From: Bradyrhizobium sp. in8p8
GTDB taxonomy: Bacteria > Pseudomonadota > Alphaproteobacteria > Rhizobiales > Xanthobacteraceae
DNA: 64,000 bases
Reading direction: 5' to 3'
NCBI RefSeq assembly: GCF_000426845.1
Contig: NZ_AUGD01000008.1
Location: forward strand, 62,001-126,000
Below are positions 17,051 to 25,252 of the stretch, one piece after another; position 1 is the first letter of the stretch, and each line of letters opens with the position of its first letter. Position numbers and translations under genes: made by a program. Under the pieces are notes generated by a model. The model saw only the letters and a list, made by a program, of their open reading frames with translations, was not told the DNA's origin and searched no databases.

Positions 17051-17086
17051 GTTCCTTCAACTCGTTCGAGGTTCAGGAGAGCTCGC

Positions 17087-17815
17087 ATGATCACGCTTTA
17101 CGGCTTCGGCGCCGGCTTCGGCCTGCCGGAAATCAGCCCCTTCGTCACCAAGACGGAGGTGCAGCTCAAGATGGCAGGGCTGCCTTACCGTAAGGAGCGG
17201 GCGATGCCGCCAGCTTCGCCCAAGGGGCAGCTGCCCTTCATCGACGACGGCGGCGAGGCGGTGGCCGATTCCACCTTCATCCGCGCCCATATCGAACGCC
17301 GCTACGGCTTCGATTTCGACGCCGGGCTCTCGTTGCAGGAGCGCGCGCAGGCCTGGGCGTTCGAGCGCATGATCGAGCATCACGTCTATTGGGCGCTGGT
17401 CGGCGCCCGCTGGGTCGATCCGGTGAATTTCGCCAAGGGGCCTGCGCACTTCTTCGACGGCGCGCCGGAGCACAATCGCGAGAAGCTGCGGGAGGATGCG
17501 CAATTCCGCGTCGCCGAGAACTATCTGCTCTCCGGGCTCGGCCGCCATGGGCCCGATGACGACGTCGATCTCGCGGTCCGCTCGCTGTTCGCGCTGTCGG
17601 TTCAGCTCGGCGACAAGGCGTACCTGATGGGCAAAAAGCCCTGCGGTGTCGACGCAACCGCCTTCGGCGCGCTCGCCGGCATCCTGACGCCGTTCTTCGA
17701 ATCGGCCTTGCGCGAACGCACCGAGGCATTTCCGAACCTCACCGCCTATGTCGACCGCATGATGGACGACTACTATCCGGAGTTTGCGTGGACCCCGCTG
17801 CGGCAGGCGGCGTGA
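17087..17815 (+). CDS. Glutathione S-transferase family protein
   Basis: A 242-residue GST-like protein. The N-terminal thioredoxin fold reads ITLYGFGAGFGLPEISPFVTKTEVQLKMAG, a variant with no obvious catalytic Ser/Cys in the usual first loop; KGQLPFIDDGGEAVADSTFI supplies the cis-proline and glutathione-binding segment. The helical C-terminal domain contains YLMGKKPCGVDATAFGAL. The variant start resembles the metaxin/failed-axon-connection-like GST group. A good ribosome site, CAGGAGAGC, precedes it. Divergent WYL regulator upstream. Confidence 0.85.
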   Translation: MITLYGFGAGFGLPEISPFVTKTEVQLKMAGLPYRKERAMPPASPKGQLPFIDDGGEAVADSTFIRAHIERRYGFDFDAGLSLQERAQAWAFERMIEHHVYWALVGARWVDPVNFAKGPAHFFDGAPEHNREKLREDAQFRVAENYLLSGLGRHGPDDDVDLAVRSLFALSVQLGDKAYLMGKKPCGVDATAFGALAGILTPFFESALRERTEAFPNLTAYVDRMMDDYYPEFAWTPLRQAA

Positions 17816-17894
17816 GCTCGTGCGTATCAGCACGCTCGGGAGAGGGGGCGCCGAAGCCACCGTGGCAGCAGCTTGCGCTCAGCTCCCCAAGCAA

Positions 17895-17921
17895 AAGAGC
17901 CGGCCCATTGGGCCGGCTCTT
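17895..17921 (-). terminator. Rho-independent terminator of the couA-couP operon
   Basis: A 12-bp perfect stem, AAGAGCCGGCCC / GGGCCGGCTCTT, with loop ATT. Read on the minus strand it is followed by TTTTGC, so it ends transcription of the binding-protein operon; it may also serve the convergent GST gene. Confidence 0.8.
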
Positions 17922-17946
17922 GATCATCTCAACGCTCTCTCTGCGC

Positions 17947-19098
17947 TTACTTCACCAGCGTGTACTTGCCGTCCTTCACCGTGAGCAGGATGCGCGAGCG
18001 CTGGTCGAGGCCATAGCGGTCCTTCTCGGTGAAGTTGTAGACGCCCTGGCTTGCGGCCAATTCCTTCTCCGTCAGCAGCGCCTGGCGGATGGCTTCGCGG
18101 AACTCAGGCGTGCCGGGCTTGGCCGTCTTCAACGCCACCGGAATGATGCGCTTGAGGATCTCGAACGCATCGTAGGAATGGCCGGCGAACTGGCTGCGGC
18201 TGTTCGGGCCGTACTTGGCCTCGTAGGCCGAGTTCAGCGCGAGGCCGGGCTTCTTGGTCAGCGCGCTATCCGGTTGTTCCTCGGGGGCCATGACGGGGCC
18301 CGAGGCCATCAGGACACCTTCCGCCGCTTTGCCGGCGATGCGGATGAAGTCCATGCTGGCGGCGCCGTGGGTCTGGTAGATCAGCCCCTTGTAACCGCGT
18401 TCGCGCAACTCGGTCTGCGGCAGCGCGGCCGCGGTGCCGGAGGCGCCGACCAGGATCGCGTCGGGATTGGCGGCGACGAGCTTGAGCACCTGTCCGGTCA
18501 CCGAGGTGTCGGGACGGGCAAAGCGCTCCTCGTCGACGATGGTCATGCCCATGGGCACGGCCTGCGCCTTGAGGTCGTTGAACCAGAGATCGCCATAGGA
18601 ATCGGAATAGCCGATATAGCCGAGCGTCTTCACGCCTTTGGACTTCATGTGGTCGTACAGCACCTTGCCGACGATCGGGATCGGCTGCGGCATCGCCACC
18701 GACCACTTCATGCGCTCGGGCGTGATCGGGAACGGCGCAAGGCCGAAATGCGGGATGCCGGCTTCGTTGGCGACGTTGGACACGGCGATGGTCGGCGGCG
18801 TCAGCGCCGAGCCCATGATGATGTCAGCCTTGGATTCGGTGACGAAGCGGCGCGCGTTGGTGGTGGCGGTGGTGGGATCGCCGCCGTCGTCGAGCACGAT
18901 CACCTTCAGCGGCACGCCGCCGATCTCCTTTGGTACGAATTCCAGCGCGTTGCGCTCGGGAATGCCGAGCGCCGCGCCCGGCCCGGTCGTAGCGGTGGTG
19001 ATGCCGATGGTGACTTCGCTGGTCTGGGCCAGCGCGGGCAGGGCCGGCAGCGCCAGCGCGGCCGCAGTGATGGCAGCGGTCAAATAAAAACGTTTCAT
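17947..19098 (-). CDS. couP: ABC transporter substrate-binding protein, LivK/CouP-like
   Basis: A 383-residue periplasmic binding protein of the type I (Leu/Ile/Val-like) fold. Signal peptide 1-24, MKRFYLTAAITAAALALPAL...ALA, then VTIGITTATTGPGAALGIPERNALEF. It is the last gene of the operon that starts with the enoyl-CoA hydratase, 91 bp after the thioesterase gene. In R. palustris, as I recall, the CouP receptor for p-coumarate sits beside couAB; the same gene order suggests this receptor binds hydroxycinnamates and feeds the ABC transporter at 31-34.6 kb. The symbol rests on synteny, not on a search. Confidence 0.85.
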   Translation of the reverse strand: MKRFYLTAAITAAALALPALPALAQTSEVTIGITTATTGPGAALGIPERNALEFVPKEIGGVPLKVIVLDDGGDPTTATTNARRFVTESKADIIMGSALTPPTIAVSNVANEAGIPHFGLAPFPITPERMKWSVAMPQPIPIVGKVLYDHMKSKGVKTLGYIGYSDSYGDLWFNDLKAQAVPMGMTIVDEERFARPDTSVTGQVLKLVAANPDAILVGASGTAAALPQTELRERGYKGLIYQTHGAASMDFIRIAGKAAEGVLMASGPVMAPEEQPDSALTKKPGLALNSAYEAKYGPNSRSQFAGHSYDAFEILKRIIPVALKTAKPGTPEFREAIRQALLTEKELAASQGVYNFTEKDRYGLDQRSRILLTVKDGKYTLVK

Positions 19099-19189
19099 CT
19101 ATTCCTCCCTTGACGTGTTTCTTTGAAAGCAGAAATCGGGGGGTAATTCAGCCCCCTCTTTTGGTGATGCGGCGATTTAGCTCCAGACT

Positions 19190-19609
19190 TTAACTCCCCG
19201 TGAATTTGGCTACCATTTCCGCCGGGAATGGTGCCGATTTCAGCTTGTCTGGGTTAACGGGATCGCGGCCGACCAGCACGCGGGTCTCGAAACCCTCGAT
19301 CGCCAGCGCCTCGCCCTTGTAGACGTTGTGCTTCACCTCGAAGCTCGAGCGCTTGATGCTCTCGATCCTGGTCTCGATGGTGATCCAGTCGCCATAGGTC
19401 GAGGGGATGTAGAACTTGGCCCGCGTGTCGACCATGGGAATGCCCACCAGGCCGTATTTGCGGACCAGATCCTGCTTGGAGAAGCCGGCGACCTCGAACA
19501 GGGTCGAGGTCGAATCATCGAACATCGCGAAATAGCGCGGGTAATAGACGATATTGGCGGGGTCGCAGTCGCCCCACTGAATCTGGACCTCGCGCCGGTT
19601 CACGAACAT
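19190..19609 (-). CDS. Acyl-CoA thioesterase, 4-hydroxybenzoyl-CoA thioesterase family
   Basis: A 139-residue hotdog-fold thioesterase. The WGDCDPANIVYYPRYF segment near residue 12 matches the Pseudomonas-type 4-hydroxybenzoyl-CoA thioesterase active site, with Asp in DCD as the likely nucleophile or base. It hydrolyses an aryl-CoA thioester to the free acid. In this operon (CoA ligase, hydratase, SDR) a 4-hydroxybenzoyl-CoA or vanilloyl-CoA product is the natural candidate, giving 4-hydroxybenzoate for PobA. Domain clear; substrate inferred from context. Confidence 0.88.
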   Translation of the reverse strand: MFVNRREVQIQWGDCDPANIVYYPRYFAMFDDSTSTLFEVAGFSKQDLVRKYGLVGIPMVDTRAKFYIPSTYGDWITIETRIESIKRSSFEVKHNVYKGEALAIEGFETRVLVGRDPVNPDKLKSAPFPAEMVAKFTGS

Positions 19610-19638
19610 GCTTCATCTATCCACTAGCGCTGTGCCAC

Positions 19639-19659
19639 ACCTCTCCCAATGGGAGAGGT
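19639..19659. repeat. Short hairpin ACCTCTCCC / GGGAGAGGT
   Basis: A 9-bp stem with loop AAT lies between the SDR and thioesterase genes, within the operon. It resembles the hairpin at 25910-25935 and could act as an mRNA stability element or attenuator. Confidence 0.55.
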
Positions 19660-19693
19660 AGGATCCTGGCCTGTTGCGATCGGCTCATTTAAC

Positions 19694-20455
19694 TTACTTC
19701 GGCGCCATGCGCAGCGAGCCGTCGAGGCGCACCACTTCGCCGTTCAGATAGGCGTTCTCGACCATGTGCAGCGCGAGCGCGGCGAACTCGTCGGCATTGC
19801 CGAGACGGCGCGGGAAGGGGATTGCGGCGGCAAGCGAGTCCTGGGCTTCCTGCGGCAGGTTCGCGAGCAGGGGCGTCAGGAACAGGCCGGGGGCGATGGT
19901 CAGCACGCGGATGCCGAATTGCGCGAGCTCGCGCGCGATCGGCAGGGTCATGCCGACGATGCCGCCCTTGGAGGCCGAATAGGCGGACTGGCCGATCTGG
20001 CCGTCATAGGCGGCGACGGAAGCGGTGTTGATGATGACGCCGCGCTCGCCGGTCGCCTGCGGCTCCAGCTTGGACATCTCGGTCGCGGCAAGGCGCAGCA
20101 TGTTGAAGCTGCCGATCAGGTTGACCTTGATCACCTTGTCGAAATCGGCGAGTGCCATCGGGCCGTCGCGACCGACCACGCGCTTGGCAACGCCGATGCC
20201 GGCGCAATTGACCAGCACGCGGGCCGGGCCATGGGCCTTCGTCGCTTGCGCGATCGCGGCTTCGGCGGAGGCCGCATCGGAGACGTCGCAGGTCACGGCG
20301 ACACCCTTGATCTCCGCCGCGACCGTTTCCGCAAGCTTGGTGTTGAGGTCGCACACGGCGACCTTGGCCCCCTGGGCCGCGAGCTTTCGCGCAGTCGCTG
20401 CACCCAGTCCCGATGCGCCGCCGGTCACGATGGCTGCCTGATCCTTCAACAACAT
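19694..20455 (-). CDS. SDR-family 3-hydroxyacyl-CoA dehydrogenase-like oxidoreductase
   Basis: A 253-residue short-chain dehydrogenase. The NAD-binding motif TGGASGLGAA lies at residues 11-20, NCAG near 88, the catalytic Ser in NTASVAAYDGQIGQSAYSASKGG, with Tyr and Lys in YSASK. The overall sequence, including GERGVIINTASVAAYDG, resembles type II 3-hydroxyacyl-CoA dehydrogenases (HSD17B10-like). It probably oxidises the 3-hydroxy-3-arylpropanoyl-CoA made by the adjacent hydratase. It begins 24 bp after the CoA-ligase stop. Confidence 0.9.
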   Translation of the reverse strand: MLLKDQAAIVTGGASGLGAATARKLAAQGAKVAVCDLNTKLAETVAAEIKGVAVTCDVSDAASAEAAIAQATKAHGPARVLVNCAGIGVAKRVVGRDGPMALADFDKVIKVNLIGSFNMLRLAATEMSKLEPQATGERGVIINTASVAAYDGQIGQSAYSASKGGIVGMTLPIARELAQFGIRVLTIAPGLFLTPLLANLPQEAQDSLAAAIPFPRRLGNADEFAALALHMVENAYLNGEVVRLDGSLRMAPK

Positions 20456-20479
20456 GGCGTTCTCCTTTGGCGATGAATT

Positions 20480-22363
20480 CTAGCCGACCGATATCACACG
20501 GTTCGACGGATTGGCAGCATAGAGCTCCTCGATCAGCTCGGTGCGATGCTCGAGAACGGCGCGCTGGTTGATCGAGCCCTTGTCGGTGACTTCGCCCTTG
20601 TCGATCGAGAGCGGCGTGTCCATCAGGATCGCGCGCGTGATCCGTGTCGAGGAGCCCGTGGCCTGGCTGAGGAAACGCGTCAGCCGTTCGCGGAAGGCCT
20701 CGCGCACCAGGCGGTCGCGCGTGGCGACGACGAGGTCGTTGATCGGCAGCGTCGGGTTGATCAGCCGGCAGCCATCGAGATCGAGCACGACCAGCGCGGA
20801 GACCTCGTCGCGGTTGATGCCGGCGATCACGACGTCGCGCACCAGCGGTGCACAGGCCGCAACGAAACGCGCGCGCAGGGGGCCGACGCTGACCCAGGTG
20901 CCGCTCGCCAGCTTGAAATCCTCGCTGACGCGGCCGTCGAAGTCGAAGCCGGCATTGAGATCATCAGGATCGGCCGGCTTCAGCGCATCGCCGAGTTTGT
21001 AGAAGCCTTCCTCGTCGAAGGATTTTGCGGTGATGTCGGGCTGGCGCCAGTAGCCGGGCATGACGTTCGGCCCCTTGCAGCGGACTTCCAGCTTGCCATT
21101 GTTCGGCACCAGCTTGGCGTCGTTGCCCGAGACCGGCAGGCCGACATGGCCGGAGCGGCTGGTGCGCGGATTGACCGACATGAAGAACGGCGCGGTCTCG
21201 GTGGCCCCGAGGCCCGTCAGCATCGGCACGCGGTAGCCCTTTTCCTTCACCGCGAGCTCGTCGAGGCTGTTCCAGACGAACGGCGACAGCGCCGCGCCCG
21301 AGAAGAACATCGCGTGCAGCCGGTCGAAGAACTTTGCGCGCAGGCCCTGGTCGTCGCGCAAGTAAGGCAGCAGAGATTCGTAGCCCTTTGGCACGTTGAA
21401 ATACACCGTCGGCGAGATCTCCTGGAGATTGCGCACGGTCTCCTCGATGCCGCCGGGCATCGGCTTGCCGGCATCCAGATACATCGAGCCGCCGTTGTAG
21501 AGCGTCAGCCCGATATTGTGGTTGCCGCCAAAGGTGTGATTCCAGGGTAGCCAGTCGATGATGACGGGCGGCTCGTCCTTGAGAAAGGCGAGCGTCTCGC
21601 GCAGCATCACCTGGTTGGCGCAGATCATGCGTTGGGTGTTGATGACCGCCTTGGGATTGCCGGTCGAGCCCGAGGTCAGCAGGAATTTCGCGATGGTGTC
21701 GGGGCCGATCCTGCCATGGACCTCGTCGAGATCGGTGCGGATCGGCGTCGCCATCAGGTCCGCGAGCGAAGTGACGTCCCGGCCATGCACGTGGCCATAG
21801 GATGCGGCTATCTCGGTGCCGAGTGAGACGTTGGCCGTGAGCGCATCGGCGAACTTGTCGGCATCCTCGGCGAAGACGAGGCCGGGCGTCAGCAGCTTCA
21901 TCAGGTAGGACAGCTTGCCGTAATCCTTCGACACCAGCGAATAGGCCGGCGATACCGGGCAGAACGGCACGCCCGCATAGAACGCGCCGAAGGCGAGCAG
22001 CGCATGGTCGATCGAATTGCCGGAGAGAATGACGACCGGGCGCTCTGCGGACAATCCGCGTGCGATCAGGCCCGAGGCGATGTGCCGGCTCGCGATGAGC
22101 AGCTCGGCGTAGGTTATCTTGCGCCAGCCGCGGCCACCTTCGCGCTCGGCCATGAAGACGCGGTCCGGCGTGGTAATGGCCCAATGATGCAGGCGCTCGG
22201 TGATGCGGACGGGATAGTCGCCGAGCGGCTGCTTCGGCCTGAGATAGATCGTGCCGTCGTCGCGGCGCTCGATGTCGACGGCGGGATCGCCGAACGAGAT
22301 CGGCCGCAGCGGGAAAGTGCTCGCGCCGCGTTCCATGCTGGAAGAGGACGGCTGCGCACTCAT
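20480..22363 (-). CDS. couB: Hydroxycinnamate (p-coumarate/feruloyl)-CoA ligase
   Basis: A 627-residue AMP-forming acyl-CoA synthetase of the feruloyl-CoA synthase type. The ATP loop TSGSTGNPKAV lies at 220-230; TGLGATETAPFF is the adenylate-binding motif; FDFDGRVSEDFKLASGTWVSVGPLRAR replaces the usual C-terminal hinge, which is typical of this subfamily. It activates hydroxycinnamates to CoA thioesters. The frame is open far upstream to 23461, but that is antisense to nothing coding here and runs through the hydratase gene; the true start MSAQPSSSSM overlaps the hydratase stop as ATGA. Symbol by analogy with R. palustris couB. Confidence 0.9.
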   Translation of the reverse strand: MSAQPSSSSMERGASTFPLRPISFGDPAVDIERRDDGTIYLRPKQPLGDYPVRITERLHHWAITTPDRVFMAEREGGRGWRKITYAELLIASRHIASGLIARGLSAERPVVILSGNSIDHALLAFGAFYAGVPFCPVSPAYSLVSKDYGKLSYLMKLLTPGLVFAEDADKFADALTANVSLGTEIAASYGHVHGRDVTSLADLMATPIRTDLDEVHGRIGPDTIAKFLLTSGSTGNPKAVINTQRMICANQVMLRETLAFLKDEPPVIIDWLPWNHTFGGNHNIGLTLYNGGSMYLDAGKPMPGGIEETVRNLQEISPTVYFNVPKGYESLLPYLRDDQGLRAKFFDRLHAMFFSGAALSPFVWNSLDELAVKEKGYRVPMLTGLGATETAPFFMSVNPRTSRSGHVGLPVSGNDAKLVPNNGKLEVRCKGPNVMPGYWRQPDITAKSFDEEGFYKLGDALKPADPDDLNAGFDFDGRVSEDFKLASGTWVSVGPLRARFVAACAPLVRDVVIAGINRDEVSALVVLDLDGCRLINPTLPINDLVVATRDRLVREAFRERLTRFLSQATGSSTRITRAILMDTPLSIDKGEVTDKGSINQRAVLEHRTELIEELYAANPSNRVISVG

Positions 22364-23169
22364 GACTTCGGCTTCACCTTTGCGGTCTTGTGCTCGAGGA
22401 ATTCGCGGATCCGGCGCTTGGCCTCCTTGTCGCTCTGCGCCACCGTCGCCATCAGCGATTCCATCAGCAGACCGGTTTGCGGATTGGCCTCCGCGATCAT
22501 CGGCAGTGCCTGGAGCACGGCGAAATTCGTCAGCGGCGCGTTGGAGGCGACCTTGGTCGCGAGTTCCATCGCCTTGGGAAGCGCGTTGCCGGCTTCCGTC
22601 AAATATTGCGCGAAGCCGTAGGACGCGCCTTCGGTCGCGCTGTAGACGCGGCCGGTCAGCATCATGTCCATCATTCTGGCGACGCCGATCAGGCGCGGCA
22701 GCCGCACCGAGCCGCCGCCGCCGACGAAGATGCCGCGTTGCCCTTCCGGCAGCGCGAAATAGGTCGAAGGTTCGGCGACGCGGATATGCGCCGCACAGGC
22801 CAGCTCCAGCCCACCGCCGATCACCGCCCCTCGCAGCGCCGCGATCACGGGCACGCGGCTGTACTGAATGCGGTCGAATACCCGGTGCCACATCTGGGAA
22901 TGCAGCAGGCCGCCCGTGGCGTCGTGCTCGGTCAGCTCGGACAGGTCGAGGCCACTGGAGAAATGATCGCCGATGCCGTGGATGACGACTGCGCCGACGT
23001 CGTCGGGCAGGGACGCAAAACACTCGCCGATTTCCAGGATGATGCCGTCGTTGAGCGCATTGCGCTTCGCCGGCCGGTTCAGACCCACGGTCAGAACCCG
23101 GTCCGCCCTCTCGATCTTCAAGAGCCCGGAGGCGCCCGCGCTGGCGGTCTCGGCGTTTCCCTGTGTCAT
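22360..23169 (-). CDS. couA: Enoyl-CoA hydratase (hydroxycinnamoyl-CoA hydratase/lyase-like)
   Basis: A 269-residue crotonase. Oxyanion-hole segments: GDHFSSGLDLSEL near residue 68 and AALRGAVIGGGLELACAAHIRVA near 110; FALPEGQRGIFVGGGGSVRLPR supplies a catalytic glutamate. It probably hydrates p-coumaroyl- or feruloyl-CoA; whether it also cleaves to the aldehyde is unclear, and the neighbouring SDR and thioesterase favour a beta-oxidation-like route. It is the first gene of the operon; its promoter carries the motif GTTAT-N5-ATAAC at 23189-23203, 20 bp before the start codon. Symbol by analogy with R. palustris couA. Confidence 0.85.
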   Translation of the reverse strand: MTQGNAETASAGASGLLKIERADRVLTVGLNRPAKRNALNDGIILEIGECFASLPDDVGAVVIHGIGDHFSSGLDLSELTEHDATGGLLHSQMWHRVFDRIQYSRVPVIAALRGAVIGGGLELACAAHIRVAEPSTYFALPEGQRGIFVGGGGSVRLPRLIGVARMMDMMLTGRVYSATEGASYGFAQYLTEAGNALPKAMELATKVASNAPLTNFAVLQALPMIAEANPQTGLLMESLMATVAQSDKEAKRRIREFLEHKTAKVKPKS

Positions 23170-23188
23170 TTGCGTCCTTATCAGAATA

Positions 23189-23203
23189 GTTATGTTGTAT
23201 AAC
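23189..23203. promoter_or_regulatory. Operator-like site GTTAT-GTTGT-ATAAC
   Basis: A 15-bp palindrome in an AT-rich patch directly upstream of the hydratase gene. The same architecture occurs before pobA (27164-27178) and between livH and marR (34669-34683). Probably a binding site of the locus regulator. Confidence 0.65.
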
Positions 23204-23329
23204 GAATTCCGGGGGAGTCAAGGAGGGGCGGCGCGGGATATCCTCTCCTATGGAGAGCCGCCCTGGCGTCCGACCGGCGAGGCGGCATGTCAGGAATGCG
23301 CTGGGCAGCGCACATGCTGCTGCATGTTC

Positions 23330-23445
23330 CGTCGTTGCGAGCCAACGGGTCCGCGCGAAGCGCGGCCCGATGACAGGCGCCGCGAAGCATCCCGGAATGC
23401 CTCGCCGGAAAGACTCTGGATTGCTTCGCTGCGCTCGCGATGACG
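23330..23445. repeat. Dispersed intergenic repeat, family A (copy 1)
   Basis: A 116-bp element with complementary ends CGTCGTTGCGAG...CTCGCGATGACG and the internal segments CGGGTCCGCGCGAAGCG and GGAAAGACTCTGGATTGCTTC. It occupies most of the gap between the couA promoter and the UPF0311 gene. Confidence 0.75.
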
Positions 23446-23457
23446 GGCGGACAGCTC

Positions 23458-23919
23458 TCACATTACCTGATGAACGTCGATCACCACCCGATCCGCATGA
23501 CGCGCGGCCGAGCCGACGAAGATGTGCTCCATCAGCCAGCGATACTTCTCATGCCCGGTCTCGAACTTCGGCACGGTGCGGAAATAGATCAGCTTGGGAT
23601 CGACCGGCTCGCCGCGCTTGAGCTTCTGCAGGAGCTCTACGGGCCCGAAGCGCATGCCCTTGTTCTCGACATAGATGACGGCGCCGTCGTCGGTCTCGAA
23701 GGCGTATTTCGCTTCGAGATCGATCAGCTCGTTGGGGCGGATGGTCTGGAAGTCCGCGCCGAACGGCAGAACCTTGCCGGCGATCGCGCCTTTCACCTCG
23801 CCGCCGATGATCGGGATGATGCGGCGAACGCCGATTCCGGTCTCGCCGGCGGTGACGACGTCGCCGATGCGGGCGGTGATGGTGAAGACGTATTTGGTTT
23901 GCAGCGTCGGTGTGGTCAT
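23458..23919 (-). CDS. UPF0311 (DUF3237) family protein
   Basis: A 153-residue protein of the UPF0311/DUF3237 family, a lipocalin-like small beta-barrel. Visible family features are GVRRIIPIIGGEVKGAIAGKVLPFGADFQ, ETDDGAVIYVENKGMR and the C-terminal KYRWLMEHIFVGSAARHADRVVIDVHQV. The start at 23919 follows AGAGGTGAAGCG; a TTG further up overlaps the dctM stop. It is the last gene of the TRAP operon. I recall a UPF0311 member in the corresponding R. palustris position, which suggests a conserved, still undefined, role in aromatic acid metabolism. Confidence 0.88.
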   Translation of the reverse strand: MTTPTLQTKYVFTITARIGDVVTAGETGIGVRRIIPIIGGEVKGAIAGKVLPFGADFQTIRPNELIDLEAKYAFETDDGAVIYVENKGMRFGPVELLQKLKRGEPVDPKLIYFRTVPKFETGHEKYRWLMEHIFVGSAARHADRVVIDVHQVM

Positions 23920-23930
23920 CGCTTCACCTC

Positions 23931-25250
23931 TCAATGCGCCATCATCCGCGTCGGCAACCAGATCGCCAGCAGCGGAAAGGCGATCAGGATCACGAGGCGC
24001 ACGAGGTCCGTTGCCACGAATGGGCTCACGCCCTTGAAGATGGTGGAGAAGGAGACGTCCTTCACCACGCTTTTTATGACGAACACGTTCATGCCCACCG
24101 GCGGAGTGATCAGGCCGAGCTCGACGGTCATGACGATGATGATGCCGAACCAGATCGGGTCAAAGCCGAGATGGATGATGACGGGGAAGATGATCGGCAC
24201 GGTCAGGATGATCATCGCCATTGCGTCCATCAGGCAGCCGAGCACGAGATACATCACCAAGATCAGCCCCAGCACGCCGTAGGGCCCAAGGCCAAGGCCG
24301 GTGAGGAACTCCGTGACCTTCTGCGGCGTCTGCGTCACCGTGAGGAAATAGCCGAAGATCAGCGCGCCGATCAGCACGGTGAACACGGCGGCCGCGGTGC
24401 GCGTTGCCTGCAGCAGCGAGGCCAGCACCTTCTCGCGGTCGAGGCGGCCCGTCAGCACGCCGATGATGAAGGCGCCGGCGGCCCCGACGCCGCCAGCCTC
24501 CGTCGGGGTGAAACGCGGCAGGAAGGGCAGACCGTAGAGGCCTCCGATCACGAACAGAAACAGCAGGACCGGGGCCCAGATGTCCTTCAATCCGGCGAAG
24601 CGCTCGCGCCACGGCGTGACCTTGCCCTTGGGCAGGAAGTCGGGTCGGAAATAGCCGATCAGGAAGATCGTGAGCATGTACATGGTCATCGCGAGCAAGC
24701 CCGGGATGATGCCGGCGATGAAGAGCTTTCCGATGTCCTGCTCGGTGATGATGCCGTAGACGGCGAGCACGGTGGAGGGCGGCAGCATCGCGCCCAACGT
24801 GCCGCCGGCCGCGATCACGCCCGTGGCAAAGGACTGCGGATAGCCGAAGCGCCGCATCTCGGGATAGGCGACCGCGGAGAAGGTCGCGGCGGTCGCGACT
24901 GAGGAGCCGCAGATCGCGGCAAAGCCGCCGCAGGCGCCTACGGTTGCGATGCCGAGTCCGCCGCGCAGATGGCCGACGAAGCCGTTGGCGGCGCGGAACA
25001 GCTCGCGGCTCATGCCGGAATTGCTGACGAAGGAGCCCATCAGCAGGAACATCGGAATAACGCCGAAAGTGTAGTCGGTCACCGTCCGCATGGTGACCTG
25101 TCCGACCATCTTGAGGGCCGGTGTCGAGCCGACGAGATAGCTGAAGCCGCACACGCCGACGAGGCCCATGGCCATGCCGACCGGCACGCGCAACAGCATC
25201 AAGGCGAACAGGGAGATGAAGCCGAGGACGGCGACGGCGTCGGTACTCAT
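23931..25250 (-). CDS. tarM: TRAP transporter large permease (DctM/TarM-like)
   Basis: A 439-residue inner-membrane protein with about twelve helices and the DctM features IPMFLLMGSFVSNSGMSRELF, GGFAAICGSSVATAATFSAVAYPEM and TGVIAAGGTLGAMLPPSTVLAVYGI. It is the sodium- or proton-coupled channel of the TRAP system. The start ATG at 25250 follows GGAG; a GTG at 25256 overlapping the dctQ stop is the alternative. Context (couAB, pobA) points to lignin-derived aromatic acids as substrates; the symbol is taken from the R. palustris TarPQM system by gene order. Confidence 0.9.
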   Translation of the reverse strand: MSTDAVAVLGFISLFALMLLRVPVGMAMGLVGVCGFSYLVGSTPALKMVGQVTMRTVTDYTFGVIPMFLLMGSFVSNSGMSRELFRAANGFVGHLRGGLGIATVGACGGFAAICGSSVATAATFSAVAYPEMRRFGYPQSFATGVIAAGGTLGAMLPPSTVLAVYGIITEQDIGKLFIAGIIPGLLAMTMYMLTIFLIGYFRPDFLPKGKVTPWRERFAGLKDIWAPVLLFLFVIGGLYGLPFLPRFTPTEAGGVGAAGAFIIGVLTGRLDREKVLASLLQATRTAAAVFTVLIGALIFGYFLTVTQTPQKVTEFLTGLGLGPYGVLGLILVMYLVLGCLMDAMAMIILTVPIIFPVIIHLGFDPIWFGIIIVMTVELGLITPPVGMNVFVIKSVVKDVSFSTIFKGVSPFVATDLVRLVILIAFPLLAIWLPTRMMAH

Positions 25251-25252
25251 GG

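Noticed and set aside
17863..17921. tRNA-like fold downstream of the second GST gene
   Set aside because: The strong stem at 17895-17921 is a simple 12-bp terminator hairpin with a T-run on the minus strand; no cloverleaf or CCA end is present.
20480..23461. A single 993-codon open frame covering the CoA ligase and the region upstream
   Set aside because: The upstream third lies antisense-free but out of frame with the real hydratase gene, reads as Arg-rich low-complexity protein, and the ligase has a proper ATGA-coupled start at 22363.
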